This document shows positions 10,751 through 20,302 of a stretch of 64,000 bases of DNA, piece by piece. Location of the stretch: the NCBI RefSeq assembly GCF_014642405.1, contig NZ_BMIN01000003.1, positions 124,001 to 188,000 of the forward strand, given 5' to 3'. The position numbers and the translations under genes were made by a program. The notes below the pieces were generated by a model that searched no databases, was not told the DNA's origin, and saw only the letters and a program-made list of their open reading frames with translations. Source of the DNA: Pontibacillus salipaludis. GTDB lineage: Bacteria; Bacillota; Bacilli; Bacillales; BH030062. The first letter of the stretch is position 1, and each line of letters begins with the position of its first letter.

Positions 10751-11197
10751 ATGAAGGCAGTTATTCAGCGTGGCCGCAATGCTAGCGTAACGGTTGAAAA
10801 CAAAGTGACAGGTGAAATAGATAATGGCCTTGTTGTCCTTCTAGGGGTAACGCATGAGGATACAGAAGAAGATGCAAAATATCTTGCAGACAAAATAGTG
10901 AATCTCCGAATCTTTGAGGACGAAGAAGGTAAAATGAACTTATCCTTAAAAGATATCGGGGGGCAAATGCTCTCTATTTCTCAGTTCACATTGTACGGAG
11001 ATACTCGTAAAGGGAGACGTCCGAACTTTATGAACGCTGCAAAACCAGGACCTGCTAACGAATTATATGAATCGTTCAATTCCTTCGTCAAAGACCAAGA
11101 AATTTCTGTTGAAACCGGTGCTTTTGGTGAGATGATGGATGTCCAGCTTACAAACGTAGGACCTGTCACCTTAATATTAGAAAGTAAAGATCGTTAA
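10751..11197 (+). CDS. dtd: D-aminoacyl-tRNA deacylase
   Basis: A 148-residue DTD that removes wrongly charged D-amino acids (and glycine from tRNA-Ala) from tRNAs. The catalytic-site motif [17 protein letters not shown] and the Gly-cis-Pro motif NVGPVTL are both visible. Start ATG with GGAGAG upstream; 11 bases after relA. The relA-dtd pair is conserved across Firmicutes. A strong bidirectional terminator separates it from the convergent amidase gene. Confidence 0.97.
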   Translation: MKAVIQRGRNASVTVENKVTGEIDNGLVVLLGVTHEDTEEDAKYLADKIVNLRIFEDEEGKMNLSLKDIGGQMLSISQFTLYGDTRKGRRPNFMNAAKPGPANELYESFNSFVKDQEISVETGAFGEMMDVQLTNVGPVTLILESKDR

Positions 11198-11257
11198 AGT
11201 AGATCCATTAAGAGGAGATATATGTTGTTTCACTAGTAAATAAACTCCTCATATAGT

Positions 11258-11297
11258 AAAAGCGCTCCAAGTCTTAATAAGACTTGGAGCGCTTTTT
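11258..11297. terminator. Bidirectional terminator between dtd and the amidase gene
   Basis: AAAGCGCTCCAAGTCTT pairs with AAGACTTGGAGCGCTTT around a short loop. T-runs on the plus strand and A-runs on the other side suit both convergent genes. Confidence 0.93.
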
Positions 11298-11324
11298 TGC
11301 GATTAGAAGGTAATAATCATTAAA

Positions 11325-12842
11325 TTATTCGCCTAAATAATCAATAATGCCTTGGACAATACCATTCGTTACTTTATCTTGGAAACCTTTCGTGTGCACA
11401 AATGCTTCTTCTTGTGGGTTGGATAAGAATCCTAATTCTAATAGTAAGGCAGGTTGGCGATTTTCTCGAATGACGTGAAAGTCTCCAAACTTGGCTTTCC
11501 TATCTCTGAGTCCAGTTGCTTTTACCATTCCATTTTGAACAGCTTCAGCAAAAGCTCTATGCTGATTATGATAGTAATAAGTTCCGATACCAGATACGCT
11601 TGGGGATTGTGGGAAACTATTGTAATGAAGAGACAAGAAAGCGTCTGCTCCTAATACGTTCGACTTAATGGCTCTAGAGCTAAGAGCAATATAGGAATCA
11701 TTCGGGCGAGTGAGGATAACCTTTGCTCCGGCTAGCTCCAAACGTTCCGCTAAACGTTTTGCAGTCGTTAAGGTAAGATTCTTCTCATAATTCCCATCAT
11801 GGCCAATTGTCCCTACATCTCGTCCGCCATGACCAGCGTCGATCACAATTGTTTTTCCGGCGATGCTTTGTTCTTCCTTAGATAGCTCTTCAACATTTGA
11901 GGAGCGACTTGTAACGATCCAGTCAGCAACGTAAGCTGATCCGCCGTTATATTCTATTTCATACCATTTGTTTCCATGACTAATGACGTTAAATTGTTGT
12001 CCCTTAGATCCTCTTCCGACAATACTCGTGTTGGTTGATGGACCTTTTCGAATGTTTGTACCATTATACAATAAGGTAACAGATTGAGTTTCTTCAGGTT
12101 TTGAAGGGACTTTCTTTACAAGCCAGTTTGCTACCCACCCTGTTTTACCTGAAGTGTATTTAATTTCAAACCAAGAACCTTTTTCTTGTATGTACGCATA
12201 CTGTTCCCCTTCTTTAACCTGACTAACTACTTTGCCTCCTAAATTACCTTCACTTCTTACGTTTAAAACGGGCGTCTTAATGGTGATTTCTCCCTTTTCG
12301 GTCTTAGCTTGAGACTGAGATTGTGAAGAATTTAAGACGGCTGTTTCGTTCGTTGTTTCAACTGATTGTTCTGTCGTAACAAATTGTTTCCAAACCCATC
12401 CACTCTCGTTGTTGTAGGATAGTTGTACCCAATTTCCAGATGTACTCTTAAGTGGGTAGGTGTCACCTTGATCCATAGAACCAATCACGCTGTAAGATGT
12501 ACCAGCTCCGCTCCTTACTCGTAAGTCATCAACGTTAGATGTGACGACTGAAGTAGAAGAGGAACGATTCTCTTCCTTTAAATCGATGAGCCACTTGGCA
12601 ACCCAACCCTTTTTATCATGGAGTTGGATTTGAACCCATTTGTCTTTCTGTTGAAGAACAGTAAATGATTCCGCTTTATGCACTTGGTCCACTTTATTAT
12701 AAGTTAACCCAGGTCCACTTCTTACGTTTAGAGGCTCTACATTAATGATGGCTTTCTGTGCTGCATTGATTTCCGTGCTCAAGAAGAATAATGAACTAAT
12801 CATTACCAAAAAGAGCATGGCGGTGCTGCGTCGTATAAACAA
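11325..12842 (-). CDS. Secreted N-acetylmuramoyl-L-alanine amidase with four SH3b domains
   Basis: A 505-residue exported wall hydrolase. A signal peptide (about residues 1-27, ending INAAQ) precedes four bacterial SH3 repeats, each with a RSGPG- or RKGPS-like motif (PLNVRSGPG, DLRVRSGAG, VLNVRSEG, GTNIRKGPS). The C-terminal Amidase_3 domain starts near residue 330 with VIDAGHGGRDVG. The zinc/catalytic residues are visible as H in DAGHGG, E in YEKNLTL, H in SLHYNS and E in LLELGFLSN. It cleaves the bond between MurNAc and the stem peptide. It lies where B. subtilis has yrvJ, a similar SH3b-amidase. It is convergent with dtd and shares its terminator. Confidence 0.92.
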   Translation of the reverse strand: MFIRRSTAMLFLVMISSLFFLSTEINAAQKAIINVEPLNVRSGPGLTYNKVDQVHKAESFTVLQQKDKWVQIQLHDKKGWVAKWLIDLKEENRSSSTSVVTSNVDDLRVRSGAGTSYSVIGSMDQGDTYPLKSTSGNWVQLSYNNESGWVWKQFVTTEQSVETTNETAVLNSSQSQSQAKTEKGEITIKTPVLNVRSEGNLGGKVVSQVKEGEQYAYIQEKGSWFEIKYTSGKTGWVANWLVKKVPSKPEETQSVTLLYNGTNIRKGPSTNTSIVGRGSKGQQFNVISHGNKWYEIEYNGGSAYVADWIVTSRSSNVEELSKEEQSIAGKTIVIDAGHGGRDVGTIGHDGNYEKNLTLTTAKRLAERLELAGAKVILTRPNDSYIALSSRAIKSNVLGADAFLSLHYNSFPQSPSVSGIGTYYYHNQHRAFAEAVQNGMVKATGLRDRKAKFGDFHVIRENRQPALLLELGFLSNPQEEAFVHTKGFQDKVTNGIVQGIIDYLGE

Positions 12843-12983
12843 GGTGAATATGCCTCCTTTTTATTTTTATTACACGAGTATTAATCTTTCTTTCGACATC
12901 CTTATAAAAAAACCTTTCCTATTGTGAAATTTTTTATGCCGCTTTGGAGAAAATAGATAAAAAGCCACAAAGAGGTGTTAATT

Positions 12984-13160
12984 ATGAGGCAAAGCCGTAA
13001 GCATTCGAACTCATCACAAGCAAGTAAAAGCGTATTTGGGGTTCAGTTTCATGACTTTTTAGAGAAGGAACCGCATCTAACACGCATGGAAATGGCTGAG
13101 GAATTTGGGGTTTCTTTAAAAGATGTTAAGAAATTGAAAGAAAGCATGGATCGAGCTTGA
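12984..13160 (+). CDS. Small HTH-like protein, function unknown
   Basis: A 58-residue protein. The C-terminal half (HLTRMEMAEEFGVSLKDVKKLK) reads like a helix-turn-helix or sigma-region-4 helix pair; the N-terminus is basic and rich in serine. I chose ATG 12984 because AGAGGTG (12971-12977) lies 6 bases upstream; a GTG at 12975 overlaps that site. A small gene is found here before hisS in other Bacillus (I recall yrzK in B. subtilis), but I cannot confirm orthology. Its role could be a minor DNA- or RNA-polymerase-binding regulator. Confidence 0.65.
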   Translation: MRQSRKHSNSSQASKSVFGVQFHDFLEKEPHLTRMEMAEEFGVSLKDVKKLKESMDRA

Positions 13161-13226
13161 CATTCCATGACGTCAACATTATGATAATAAACAATTCCTT
13201 TCATACATGTAAGCAGGAAAAAAGTG

Positions 13227-13255
13227 TTGAAATTATATGAAAGCCGTATTAAAAT
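13227..13255 (+). promoter_or_regulatory. Sigma-A promoter for the hisS-aspS leader
   Basis: TTGAAA (13227-13232), a 17-base spacer, and TAAAAT (13250-13255). Transcription would begin near 13262, upstream of the T-box stem I. Confidence 0.75.
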
Positions 13256-13304
13256 TCTTATCAGGCTAGAAAAAGTACTTTTTCACATACATCTATATTG
13301 AGTA

Positions 13305-13568
13305 CCGTTGATGGAAAGAGTAGCTAAGAAACGTTTGGACAAGAGAGGAGATACCATTAGGCTGAAAGTATCTCTCTAAATCGTCTTAGTGAAAGACATT
13401 CCTTAGGTTCCGCATCGAAAGCAAATGGTTAGTAGGTGTCGGACGTGACAGGCGTTAACTGTTAAAGCGGAAGTATTGTAAATACTTCAACTAGGGTGGC
13501 AACGCGGGTAATATCTCCCGTCCCTATTCGATATCTTTGTGTATCGAATATGGGGCGGGAGTTTTTAT
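13305..13568 (+). promoter_or_regulatory. T-box riboswitch upstream of hisS-aspS
   Basis: The T-box sequence AGGGTGGCAACGCGGG is at 13493-13508. Stem III is GAAGTATT/AATACTTC (13470-13488). In stem I, GGAA (13313-13316) pairs with TTCC (13399-13402) below the specifier loop, and CTAAG (13324-13328) with CTTAG (13385-13389) above it. The loop has AGTAG on the 5' side and TGAAAGACA on the 3' side. This places GAC (Asp, 13395-13397) as the codon, overlapping CAT (His, 13397-13399). The T-box bulge TGGC would pair with an NCCA end having a G discriminator, as in tRNA-Asp. Uncharged tRNA binding would favour the antiterminator and expression of both synthetases. Confidence 0.95.
13515..13566 (+). 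terminator. T-box regulated terminator before hisS
   Basis: CTCCCGTCCCTATTCGATA pairs with TATCGAATATGGGGCGGGAG and is followed by TTTTT. Its 5' arm overlaps the antiterminator region. Confidence 0.93.
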
Positions 13569-13631
13569 ATGCCTATAGAATCGTGTCACAATTATAAACA
13601 ATAAGATTTATATCATTTAGGAGGAGTGTAC

Positions 13632-14915
13632 ATGAGTCTAAAAGGACCTCGTGGTACCCAGGATATATTACCTGGAGAAGTTGAGAAGTGGCAGTTTGTA
13701 GAATCTGTATTATCAGACGTATGTCGTCGCTATAATTATAAAGAAGTTCGTACCCCAATTTTTGAGCATACAGAGTTATTTCAACGTGGTGTAGGTGACA
13801 CTACAGACATCGTTCAAAAAGAAATGTATACATTTGAGGATCGCGGAGGTCGTAGTCTTACCCTTCGTCCTGAAGGGACGGCTTCAGTCGTACGTTCTTT
13901 CGTTCAGAATAAGGTGTATGGCTTACCTAACCAACCAACTAAATATTACTATTTTGGACCAATGTTCCGTTATGAACGACCTCAACAAGGACGCATGCGA
14001 CAATTTGTTCAATTTGGAATTGAAGCCTTGGGCAGTGATGACCCTGCTATTGATGCTGAAGTAATTGCTCTTGCAATGAATAGCTACCAGGAGCTTGGCT
14101 TACAGTCCCTTAAGCTTGTATTAAACAGCTTAGGTGATCAAGAAAGCCGTGAAGAACACCGTAAAGCACTCATATCCCACTTTGATCCTTATCGAGAGGA
14201 ATTGTGCGAAGATTGCCAGGTACGACTTGATCAAAATCCAATGCGCGTATTGGATTGTAAGAAGGATAAGGATCATCCTGCAATGTCAACAGCACCGTCA
14301 ATCCTTGAATACTTAAATGATTATTCTCGCACGTATTTCGAGAACGTAAAGAGCTATCTCGATAAAATGGGAATTCCTTATACGATTGATCCTAATCTCG
14401 TTCGTGGTCTTGATTACTACAATCATACTGCGTTTGAAATTATGAGTGAATCTGAAGGCTTTGGAGCTATTACAACGCTGTCTGGTGGCGGTCGCTACAA
14501 CGGCTTAGTAGAAGAAATAGGCGGTCCTGAAACGTCTGGTATTGGCTTTGCTATGAGTATTGAACGCCTATTAATGGCATTAGAGGCAGAAGGTGTGACC
14601 CTGCCACTAGAAGAGAAGCTCGATTGTTACATTGTAGCTCTTGGAGAAGAAGCAGAGAAAGAGGCTGCAGGGGTTGTATATCAGCTTCGAAAAGCAGGAA
14701 TTCAAGTAGATAAAGATTATGCTGGTAAAAAAGTTAAAGCTCAATTTAAATCAGCAGATCGACTTCAGGCTAAATATGTGTTGGTTCTTGGTGAGAATGA
14801 GCTTGCTAACGGGCAAATTAATGTAAAGCGTATGGCGACTGGAGATCAGGAAACGATTGCGCTAGCCGATGTTGTTGAGTACATGAAGAAGGAATTTAAG
14901 GGGGAGCAATCATGA
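13632..14915 (+). CDS. hisS: Histidyl-tRNA synthetase
   Basis: A 427-residue class II synthetase that charges tRNA-His. Seen are the N-terminal GTQDILPGE, motif 2 [13 protein letters not shown], the histidine-binding motif [13 protein letters not shown] and GGGRYNGL, and a C-terminal anticodon-binding domain. I chose ATG 13632 because AGGAGG lies 7 bases upstream (13619-13624); a GTG at 13626 overlaps that site. The stop overlaps the aspS start by four bases (ATGA), showing translational coupling. It is controlled by the T-box leader at 13305-13568. Confidence 0.98.
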   Translation: MSLKGPRGTQDILPGEVEKWQFVESVLSDVCRRYNYKEVRTPIFEHTELFQRGVGDTTDIVQKEMYTFEDRGGRSLTLRPEGTASVVRSFVQNKVYGLPNQPTKYYYFGPMFRYERPQQGRMRQFVQFGIEALGSDDPAIDAEVIALAMNSYQELGLQSLKLVLNSLGDQESREEHRKALISHFDPYREELCEDCQVRLDQNPMRVLDCKKDKDHPAMSTAPSILEYLNDYSRTYFENVKSYLDKMGIPYTIDPNLVRGLDYYNHTAFEIMSESEGFGAITTLSGGGRYNGLVEEIGGPETSGIGFAMSIERLLMALEAEGVTLPLEEKLDCYIVALGEEAEKEAAGVVYQLRKAGIQVDKDYAGKKVKAQFKSADRLQAKYVLVLGENELANGQINVKRMATGDQETIALADVVEYMKKEFKGEQS

Positions 14916-16705
14916 GTGAACATCGTCAATTAAGTGGTGAAATCAGAGAAGGTCATATAGGAGAAACGGTTCTATTAAAAGGATGGGTTCAAAAGAGACG
15001 TGACCTTGGTGGGTTAATCTTCATTGACCTTCGTGACCGTTCTGGATTAGTACAAGTTGTATTTAATCCTGAAGATTCTACCGAAGCAATTGAGACAGCA
15101 GATAAAGTTCGTACGGAGTATGTTGTTGAAATTTCAGGTAAGGTTGTTGCTCGTGATGAAGCAACGATTAACCCTCAGTTAGCTACAGGTAAAGTGGAAG
15201 TCTTAGCAACTGATATTACCATTTTAAATAAGTCCAAAACCCCACCATTTCAATTGCATGACGAAACAGATGTGGCAGAGGATCTTCGTCTTAAGTATCG
15301 TTATATGGATTTACGCCGTAACCCGTTACAAGAGACGTTTAAGCTTCGACATAAAACAACGCAAGCCATTCGTAATTTCTTAAATAACGAAGAGTTTTTA
15401 GAGATGGAAACGCCAATGTTAACGAAGAGTACTCCTGAAGGTGCTCGCGACTATTTAGTTCCAAGTCGTGTGCATGAAGGAGAGTTTTATGCATTGCCTC
15501 AATCACCGCAGTTGTTTAAACAGCTCATTATGATGTCAGGCTTTGAAAAGTATTATCAAATTGCACGCTGTTTCCGTGACGAAGACTTACGTGCGGATCG
15601 TCAGCCAGAATTTACACAAGTTGATATTGAGACATCCTTTATGTCCCAAGAAGAAATTCAAAGCATGACAGAACGTATGATGAAAAGAGTGCTTAAAGAA
15701 ACAAAAGGTGTAGAAATTGAAACACCATTTAAGCACATGAGTTATGATGAAGCTATGGATCGTTATGGCTCGGACAAGCCAGATACTCGTTTTGGTCTAG
15801 AGTTAGTTAACATGTCTGAAATTGTGAAGGATTCAGGCTTTAAAGTATTCAAAACTGCTGTAGAAATAGGCGGTACTGTTAGCGGGATTAATGTCAAAGG
15901 GAAAGCAAATGACTTCTCCCGTAAGGACATTGATAAGTTAACGGAATTTGTTAAGATTTATGATGCAAAAGGACTGGCTTGGCTGAAGGTAGAAGAGGGA
16001 GAATTAAAAGGACCTATCGCTAAATTCTTTGGTGAAGAGGAAGCTGCTAACCTTACTGCTGCTCTTGCAGCTGAAGATGGTGATCTACTTCTATTTGTAG
16101 CAGATAAAACTTCTGTTGTGCATGATAGCCTTGGGGCTCTTCGTCAAAAGCTAGGAAGAGAACTTGATCTGATTGATCAAACGCAGTTTAACTTCCTATG
16201 GGTAACAGACTGGCCATTATTTGAATATGACGAAGATCTAGGTCGATATTTCGCAGCTCACCATCCGTTTACAATGCCTGAGCGAGAGGATATCGATAAA
16301 CTTGAAACTGAGCCACAAGAGGTGCGCGCTCAAGCTTATGACTTGGTATTAAACGGGTATGAGTTAGGCGGAGGAAGTCTTCGTATATACGAGAAGGAAG
16401 TTCAGGACCAAATGCTTAAAGTATTAGGGTTCTCAGAAGAGGAAGCTCAAAGTCAATTTGGTTTCTTATTAGAGGCTTTAGAATATGGTGCCCCTCCACA
16501 CGGTGGAATCGCACTTGGATTAGACCGTCTTGTTATGATTCTAGCGGACCGATCTAACTTAAGGGATACGATTTTGTTCCCGAAAACAGCTTCTGCTTCA
16601 GACTTAATGACTCAAGCTCCAGGACCTGTGAGCCAAGAGCAATTAACAGAATTGCATCTTGAACTTAATGAGAAGGCTAAGCAAGAACAATCAGACAAGC
16701 AGTAA
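14912..16705 (+). CDS. aspS: Aspartyl-tRNA synthetase
   Basis: A 597-residue bacterial-type class II synthetase. It starts with an OB-fold anticodon domain ([16 protein letters not shown]). Motif 2 is [16 protein letters not shown]; a GAD insertion domain lies between about 290 and 420; motif 3 is [11 protein letters not shown]. Length is normal. The ATG overlaps the hisS stop by four bases, so the pair is one operon under one T-box leader. Whether the enzyme is strictly specific for tRNA-Asp cannot be told from what I see. Confidence 0.98.
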   Translation: MSEHRQLSGEIREGHIGETVLLKGWVQKRRDLGGLIFIDLRDRSGLVQVVFNPEDSTEAIETADKVRTEYVVEISGKVVARDEATINPQLATGKVEVLATDITILNKSKTPPFQLHDETDVAEDLRLKYRYMDLRRNPLQETFKLRHKTTQAIRNFLNNEEFLEMETPMLTKSTPEGARDYLVPSRVHEGEFYALPQSPQLFKQLIMMSGFEKYYQIARCFRDEDLRADRQPEFTQVDIETSFMSQEEIQSMTERMMKRVLKETKGVEIETPFKHMSYDEAMDRYGSDKPDTRFGLELVNMSEIVKDSGFKVFKTAVEIGGTVSGINVKGKANDFSRKDIDKLTEFVKIYDAKGLAWLKVEEGELKGPIAKFFGEEEAANLTAALAAEDGDLLLFVADKTSVVHDSLGALRQKLGRELDLIDQTQFNFLWVTDWPLFEYDEDLGRYFAAHHPFTMPEREDIDKLETEPQEVRAQAYDLVLNGYELGGGSLRIYEKEVQDQMLKVLGFSEEEAQSQFGFLLEALEYGAPPHGGIALGLDRLVMILADRSNLRDTILFPKTASASDLMTQAPGPVSQEQLTELHLELNEKAKQEQSDKQ

Positions 16706-16737
16706 GAATTGTAATCATACTGTAACGTCCCTTTTTG

Positions 16738-16766
16738 TTGCCAACATTCATTAGTTATGCTATGAT
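16738..16766 (+). promoter_or_regulatory. Sigma-A promoter for 6S RNA
   Basis: TTGCCA (16738-16743), a 17-base spacer and TATGAT (16761-16766), just upstream of the 6S RNA body. Confidence 0.78.
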
Positions 16767-16779
16767 TTGATTACAAAGT

Positions 16780-16985
16780 AAACAAGCCGATCCTGATGTG
16801 TACGTCATCCAACAATCGTTTTGACCGAACATTTTGAACTACGGGAGCTTGAAGTTTCTGTAAGGCATGCAAGCCTTGTTTCACTTACTTAGAGGACGCA
16901 TAAATTACAGAACAAAGCACCCACTTGCCAAGAGCGGGGTTCAAAACATTGGACTGTGACGGCACGATTGGGATTGGCTTTCTTT
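16780..16985 (+). ncRNA. bsrA: 6S RNA (SsrS/BsrA-type)
   Basis: The segment carries stretches I recognise from Bacillus 6S-1 RNA: GATCCTGATGTG, CCGAACATTTTGAACTA, GGGAGCTTGAAGTTTC and GGCATGCAAGCC. The ends pair: AAGCCGATCC (16784-16793) with GGATTGGCTT (16971-16980). It lies between aspS and tcdA, exactly where bsrA is in B. subtilis. 6S RNA mimics an open promoter and binds the housekeeping RNA polymerase holoenzyme. The exact 5' end is not fixed by sequence; the promoter would start transcription around 16773, with possible trimming. Confidence 0.93.
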
Positions 16986-17009
16986 TACATACGTTACTAA
17001 ACATCCTTA

Positions 17010-17038
17010 AGGGTAGCCTTAAGGTTATTTTTATGTTT
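17010..17038 (+). terminator. Likely terminator after 6S RNA
   Basis: CCTTAAGG-GTAG-CCTTAAGG followed by TTATTTTTA. The stem is AT-rich and short but followed by a U-rich run. Confidence 0.6.
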
Positions 17039-17118
17039 CCGTTTTCTTTGGTCGTGTTTATAGAACTATAGGAAAAGGAATACTAAGTCATAGATCATGT
17101 TAAAGAGGAGTGAGCCAA

Positions 17119-17874
17119 GTGCTTCATCAATTTTCGAGAAATCAGCTAGCCATTGGTCAACAAGGGTTAGACTTAATGAAAGACGCCACTGTTGCCGTTC
17201 TTGGGATAGGAGGAGTCGGCTCTTTCAGCGTTGAGGCATTAGCAAGAAGTGGAGTCGGCAAATTAATCCTTATTGATAAAGATGATGTGGATATAACAAA
17301 TATAAATCGCCAAATTCACTCTTTAATGTCTACTATTGGTCAATCTAAGGTGGATTTAATGGCAGACCGGGTTAAGGATATTAACCCTGATTGTGAAGTG
17401 GTACGTTTACATATGTTTTATACCGACGAAACGTATGAGCGCTTATTTGAACACGACTTGGATTTTGTAGTCGATGCAAGTGATACGATCTCATACAAAA
17501 TTCATCTCATTAAGCAATGTATTGACCGTGATATTCAAATTATTTCATCTATGGGTGCTGCAAATAAGATGGATCCCACTAAATTTGAAATTGCCAATAT
17601 TTTTGACACAAGTTATGATCCGATTGCACGGGTCATTCGCACAAAACTGCGTAAAGAGGGCTACAAAAAAGGGATTCCAGTTGTCTTCTCTAAGGAACAG
17701 CCTATAAAAATACGAGAAGATGTTCGTCAAGAAATTACTCCAGAAAACCCGAACACTCGGAAAGCGGAGCAGCCCCCGTCTTCTAATGCCTTTGTTCCTT
17801 CAGTAGCAGGATTAATTATGGCTAGTCATGTTGTACAAGAGATCTTAAAACCCATAAATATTGAACGCTACTAA
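17119..17874 (+). CDS. tcdA: tRNA threonylcarbamoyladenosine dehydratase
   Basis: A 251-residue E1-like ATP-dependent enzyme that cyclises t6A to ct6A at position 37 of ANN-decoding tRNAs. The nucleotide-binding motif GIGGVGSFSVEALARSGVG and the following DKDDVDITNINRQ are visible. I chose GTG 17119 because AGAGGAG (17104-17110) lies 8 bases upstream and the protein then starts MLHQFSRNQLAIG, like B. subtilis YrvM. A GTG at 17110 would overlap the ribosome site. It is convergent with the rsfA-like gene and shares its terminator. Confidence 0.95.
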   Translation: MLHQFSRNQLAIGQQGLDLMKDATVAVLGIGGVGSFSVEALARSGVGKLILIDKDDVDITNINRQIHSLMSTIGQSKVDLMADRVKDINPDCEVVRLHMFYTDETYERLFEHDLDFVVDASDTISYKIHLIKQCIDRDIQIISSMGAANKMDPTKFEIANIFDTSYDPIARVIRTKLRKEGYKKGIPVVFSKEQPIKIREDVRQEITPENPNTRKAEQPPSSNAFVPSVAGLIMASHVVQEILKPINIERY

Positions 17875-17899
17875 AAAACCCGGCAAAAGCCGGGTTTTT
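17875..17899. terminator. Bidirectional terminator between tcdA and rsfA-like gene
   Basis: AAAACCCGGC-AAAA-GCCGGGTTTTT directly after the tcdA stop codon. Confidence 0.93.
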
Positions 17900-17907
17900 G
17901 TTTGCTC

Positions 17908-18627
17908 TTAGCGAGCTACTTGTTCAAGATTTCCGTTCTTCTCCATACGAAAAGCGGGCTTAGAGGAGAACTGTTCGTCTTCATCAAATGCAATCATTTT
18001 TCGAGCTCGATCCATAACTTGCATTAATACTTGATAGTCTTCTTGAATCATAAGGTATTGTTTCTCCATTTTACGGAGTTTATTTTGTAGTTGATTGTTT
18101 TCGTTTTGTAACTGCTTGTTTTCTTCTTCAATTTGCTTCATGTGAGATTTTGATTGGTTCGTAGTTTGTGTTTGGCGTTTTAGTTCTTTTAATGAACGAA
18201 TGATGTGATCAAACGAAACAATCGGTGTTTCTTCCTGATAGACGGCGGTGGCTGCGTAGTCTTTTGATTCCATAGCCACAGTCTCTAACTCTTCTTCTTC
18301 CACAACTAGAGAAGAAGCAGGTGCCGGAAGTTGGTGTTCTTCCCTTGTATATGTTGGTGTAGATGTTGTAGCAACTTTTTGTTGTTTAGCAAGAGCACGT
18401 TTCTTTTCTTTGCGCTGACGCTTAGCTAAATCAATAGCTTGATCATACTTTTTACGGATCTCGGCATTCCAACGAAATCCACAAGCTGCGGATGTACGAT
18501 TTAAATGGTCACCCACTTCATCGAAAGCTCTCAATTGTGTACTGCCTTCACGGATGTGACGCAGAACAGTTTCTGCTAATAGTAAATCATCTTCATGAGA
18601 CCAGGCATCTTGTCTTACTTTTACCAT
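17908..18627 (-). CDS. RsfA-family prespore transcription factor
   Basis: A 239-residue protein. The N-terminal Myb/SANT-like domain (residues about 3-60: RQDAWSHEDDLLLAETVL ... RTSAACGFRWN) defines the RsfA/YlbO family. A basic linker, a low-complexity middle and a long coiled coil (about 170-215, KQLQNENNQLQNKLRKMEKQ) follow. RsfA fine-tunes sigma-F-dependent genes in the B. subtilis prespore. AAAGGAG lies 11 bases before the ATG at 18627; an ATG two codons upstream is also possible. It sits between tcdA and rarA, which differs from the B. subtilis layout as I recall it. Confidence 0.85.
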   Translation of the reverse strand: MVKVRQDAWSHEDDLLLAETVLRHIREGSTQLRAFDEVGDHLNRTSAACGFRWNAEIRKKYDQAIDLAKRQRKEKKRALAKQQKVATTSTPTYTREEHQLPAPASSLVVEEEELETVAMESKDYAATAVYQEETPIVSFDHIIRSLKELKRQTQTTNQSKSHMKQIEEENKQLQNENNQLQNKLRKMEKQYLMIQEDYQVLMQVMDRARKMIAFDEDEQFSSKPAFRMEKNGNLEQVAR

Positions 18628-18739
18628 AATCATTCTCTCCTTTTCTAATAAACCAATGAAATTACTAGAACTAGTTTGTTAATGTTGTTCCTATTATGGG
18701 GAGAGAAGAATGAAAATATACCTGGGATTATACAAATAT

Positions 18740-20017
18740 TTACTTCTTTTTTTGTTTTTGGATCGTTTCGTACACTTGAGCAAGCCCTTTTTCAAACTTA
18801 CCTGTCTTCTTAGGTGAATAGTAGAGGGCGTTTTTAATAGAGTCAGGAAGGTATTGCTGATCAACCCAGCTATTCTCATAATTGTGTGGATATTGATACT
18901 CAATTCCTCTTCCTAACTTTTCTGCCCCTTTATAATGAGCGTCCTTAAGATGGGCTGGTACTTCACCACTTTTCCCTTTACGTATATCTGACAAGGCAGA
19001 ATCTAGTGCTTTGTATGCTGAGTTTGATTTAGGTGACAAACAAAGTTCTACAATTGCATTGGCTAAAGGTATGCGGGCCTCGGGGAACCCGAGTCTCTCG
19101 GCTGCTTCAACCGCTGCCATTGCTCTTGGACCTGCTTGCGGATTAGCTAATCCTATATCCTCATAAGCGGTCACAACCATTCTACGCGCAATGCTATCAA
19201 GATCCCCTGCTTCAATGAGTCTGCCTAAGTAATGTAGAGCAGCATTAACATCGCTACCACGGATCGATTTTTGGAAAGCTGAGAGCACGTCATAGTGAGC
19301 GTCTCCGTCTTTATCATGGGAGAAACTCTTCTTTTGCATGCACTGTTCAGCTGTATCAAGGTCAATTTCTATTTGTCCAAATTCATTCTCAGGCGTTGAA
19401 AAAGCTGCCAGTTCTAGCCCGTTCAATGCAGCTCGCAAGTCACCATTTGCAGAATGAGCGAAGTGATCCATGGCTGTGTTCGATACATGGATATCCAAGT
19501 GGCCTAGCCCTTCGTCTTCATCAGCAATGGCTCGGTTAATGGCACCTTTCACATCTTCAATATCTAACCGTTCTACTTCAAATAAGTGACAACGACTACG
19601 GATAGCTGGGTTAATGGAATGATATGGATTACTCGTTGTGCAGCCAATAAGCGTAATTAAATTGCTTTCCACATGTGGAAGAAGGAAATCTTGTTTCCCT
19701 TTATCCAGTCGGTGCACTTCATCCAGAATCAGGACCAGTTGACCGGACATCTTGGCCTCTTCTACAGCGATCTCCATGTCTTTCTTCTTATCTACGACAG
19801 CATTTAAGGTTTTAAAGCGCAAGTTTAAGCTTTTTGCAAGTGCCATCGCCATGGAAGTCTTGCCTGTACCTGGAGGCCCAAAAAGAATCATAGAGGCTAA
19901 ACGTTTGGCATCTACCATTCTACGAATCATTTTCCCTTCTCCTACAAGGTGTTTCTGTCCAATAATATCGTCAATATGTTTCGGTCGCATACGAAATGCT
20001 AAAGGTTGTTGGCTCAA
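18740..20017 (-). CDS. rarA: Replication-associated recombination protein A (AAA+ ATPase)
   Basis: A 425-residue MgsA/RarA/WRNIP1-family ATPase acting at stalled replication forks. Walker A is GPPGTGKTS (near residue 51), Walker B LILDEVHRLDKGKQ, and a sensor CTTSNP follows. The C-terminal tetramerisation and helical domain is complete. The position (B. subtilis yrvN) and length match the family. It is divergent from the YczE-family gene at 20303. Confidence 0.97.
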   Translation of the reverse strand: MSQQPLAFRMRPKHIDDIIGQKHLVGEGKMIRRMVDAKRLASMILFGPPGTGKTSMAMALAKSLNLRFKTLNAVVDKKKDMEIAVEEAKMSGQLVLILDEVHRLDKGKQDFLLPHVESNLITLIGCTTSNPYHSINPAIRSRCHLFEVERLDIEDVKGAINRAIADEDEGLGHLDIHVSNTAMDHFAHSANGDLRAALNGLELAAFSTPENEFGQIEIDLDTAEQCMQKKSFSHDKDGDAHYDVLSAFQKSIRGSDVNAALHYLGRLIEAGDLDSIARRMVVTAYEDIGLANPQAGPRAMAAVEAAERLGFPEARIPLANAIVELCLSPKSNSAYKALDSALSDIRKGKSGEVPAHLKDAHYKGAEKLGRGIEYQYPHNYENSWVDQQYLPDSIKNALYYSPKKTGKFEKGLAQVYETIQKQKKK

Positions 20018-20062
20018 AGGGACACACTCCTTTACAATCTGATTTTATTCATCTATCAGTAT

Positions 20063-20152
20063 GGGGCCGTTACTTATGATGAGTGCTTGGGCTTGCTCAG
20101 GGACAACTTGGTTGCTGGGGCCGCTTTATACTCAACTAAAGCTAACGGAAAC
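20063..20152 (-). repeat. Palindromic element remnant (core deleted)
   Basis: GGGGCCGTTA at the left and GCTAACGGAAAC at the right match the termini of the element family. Inside, GGGCTTGCTCAGGGACAACTT matches the reverse-strand arm of copies 3 and 8, but the inner core is lost, leaving about 90 bp instead of about 178. It lies in the divergent rarA/YczE gap. Confidence 0.8.
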
Positions 20153-20302
20153 ATTTTCTTAAACTTTGCAATCTATGGATTATTCTTAAAGGGTAAAGAT
20201 ATAGGCGATAAAATGCAAGAAGGTTGCTATTCGTGCTATAATATCTATTGGTGTTAAAATAGGAGTGATTAAGCTCTCTAGAAAACAGAAAGGATCATGA
20301 AT

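Noticed and set aside
20006-20257. 83-codon plus-strand frame upstream of the YczE gene
   Set aside because: It covers the element remnant, overlaps the rarA start in antisense and has no ribosome site.
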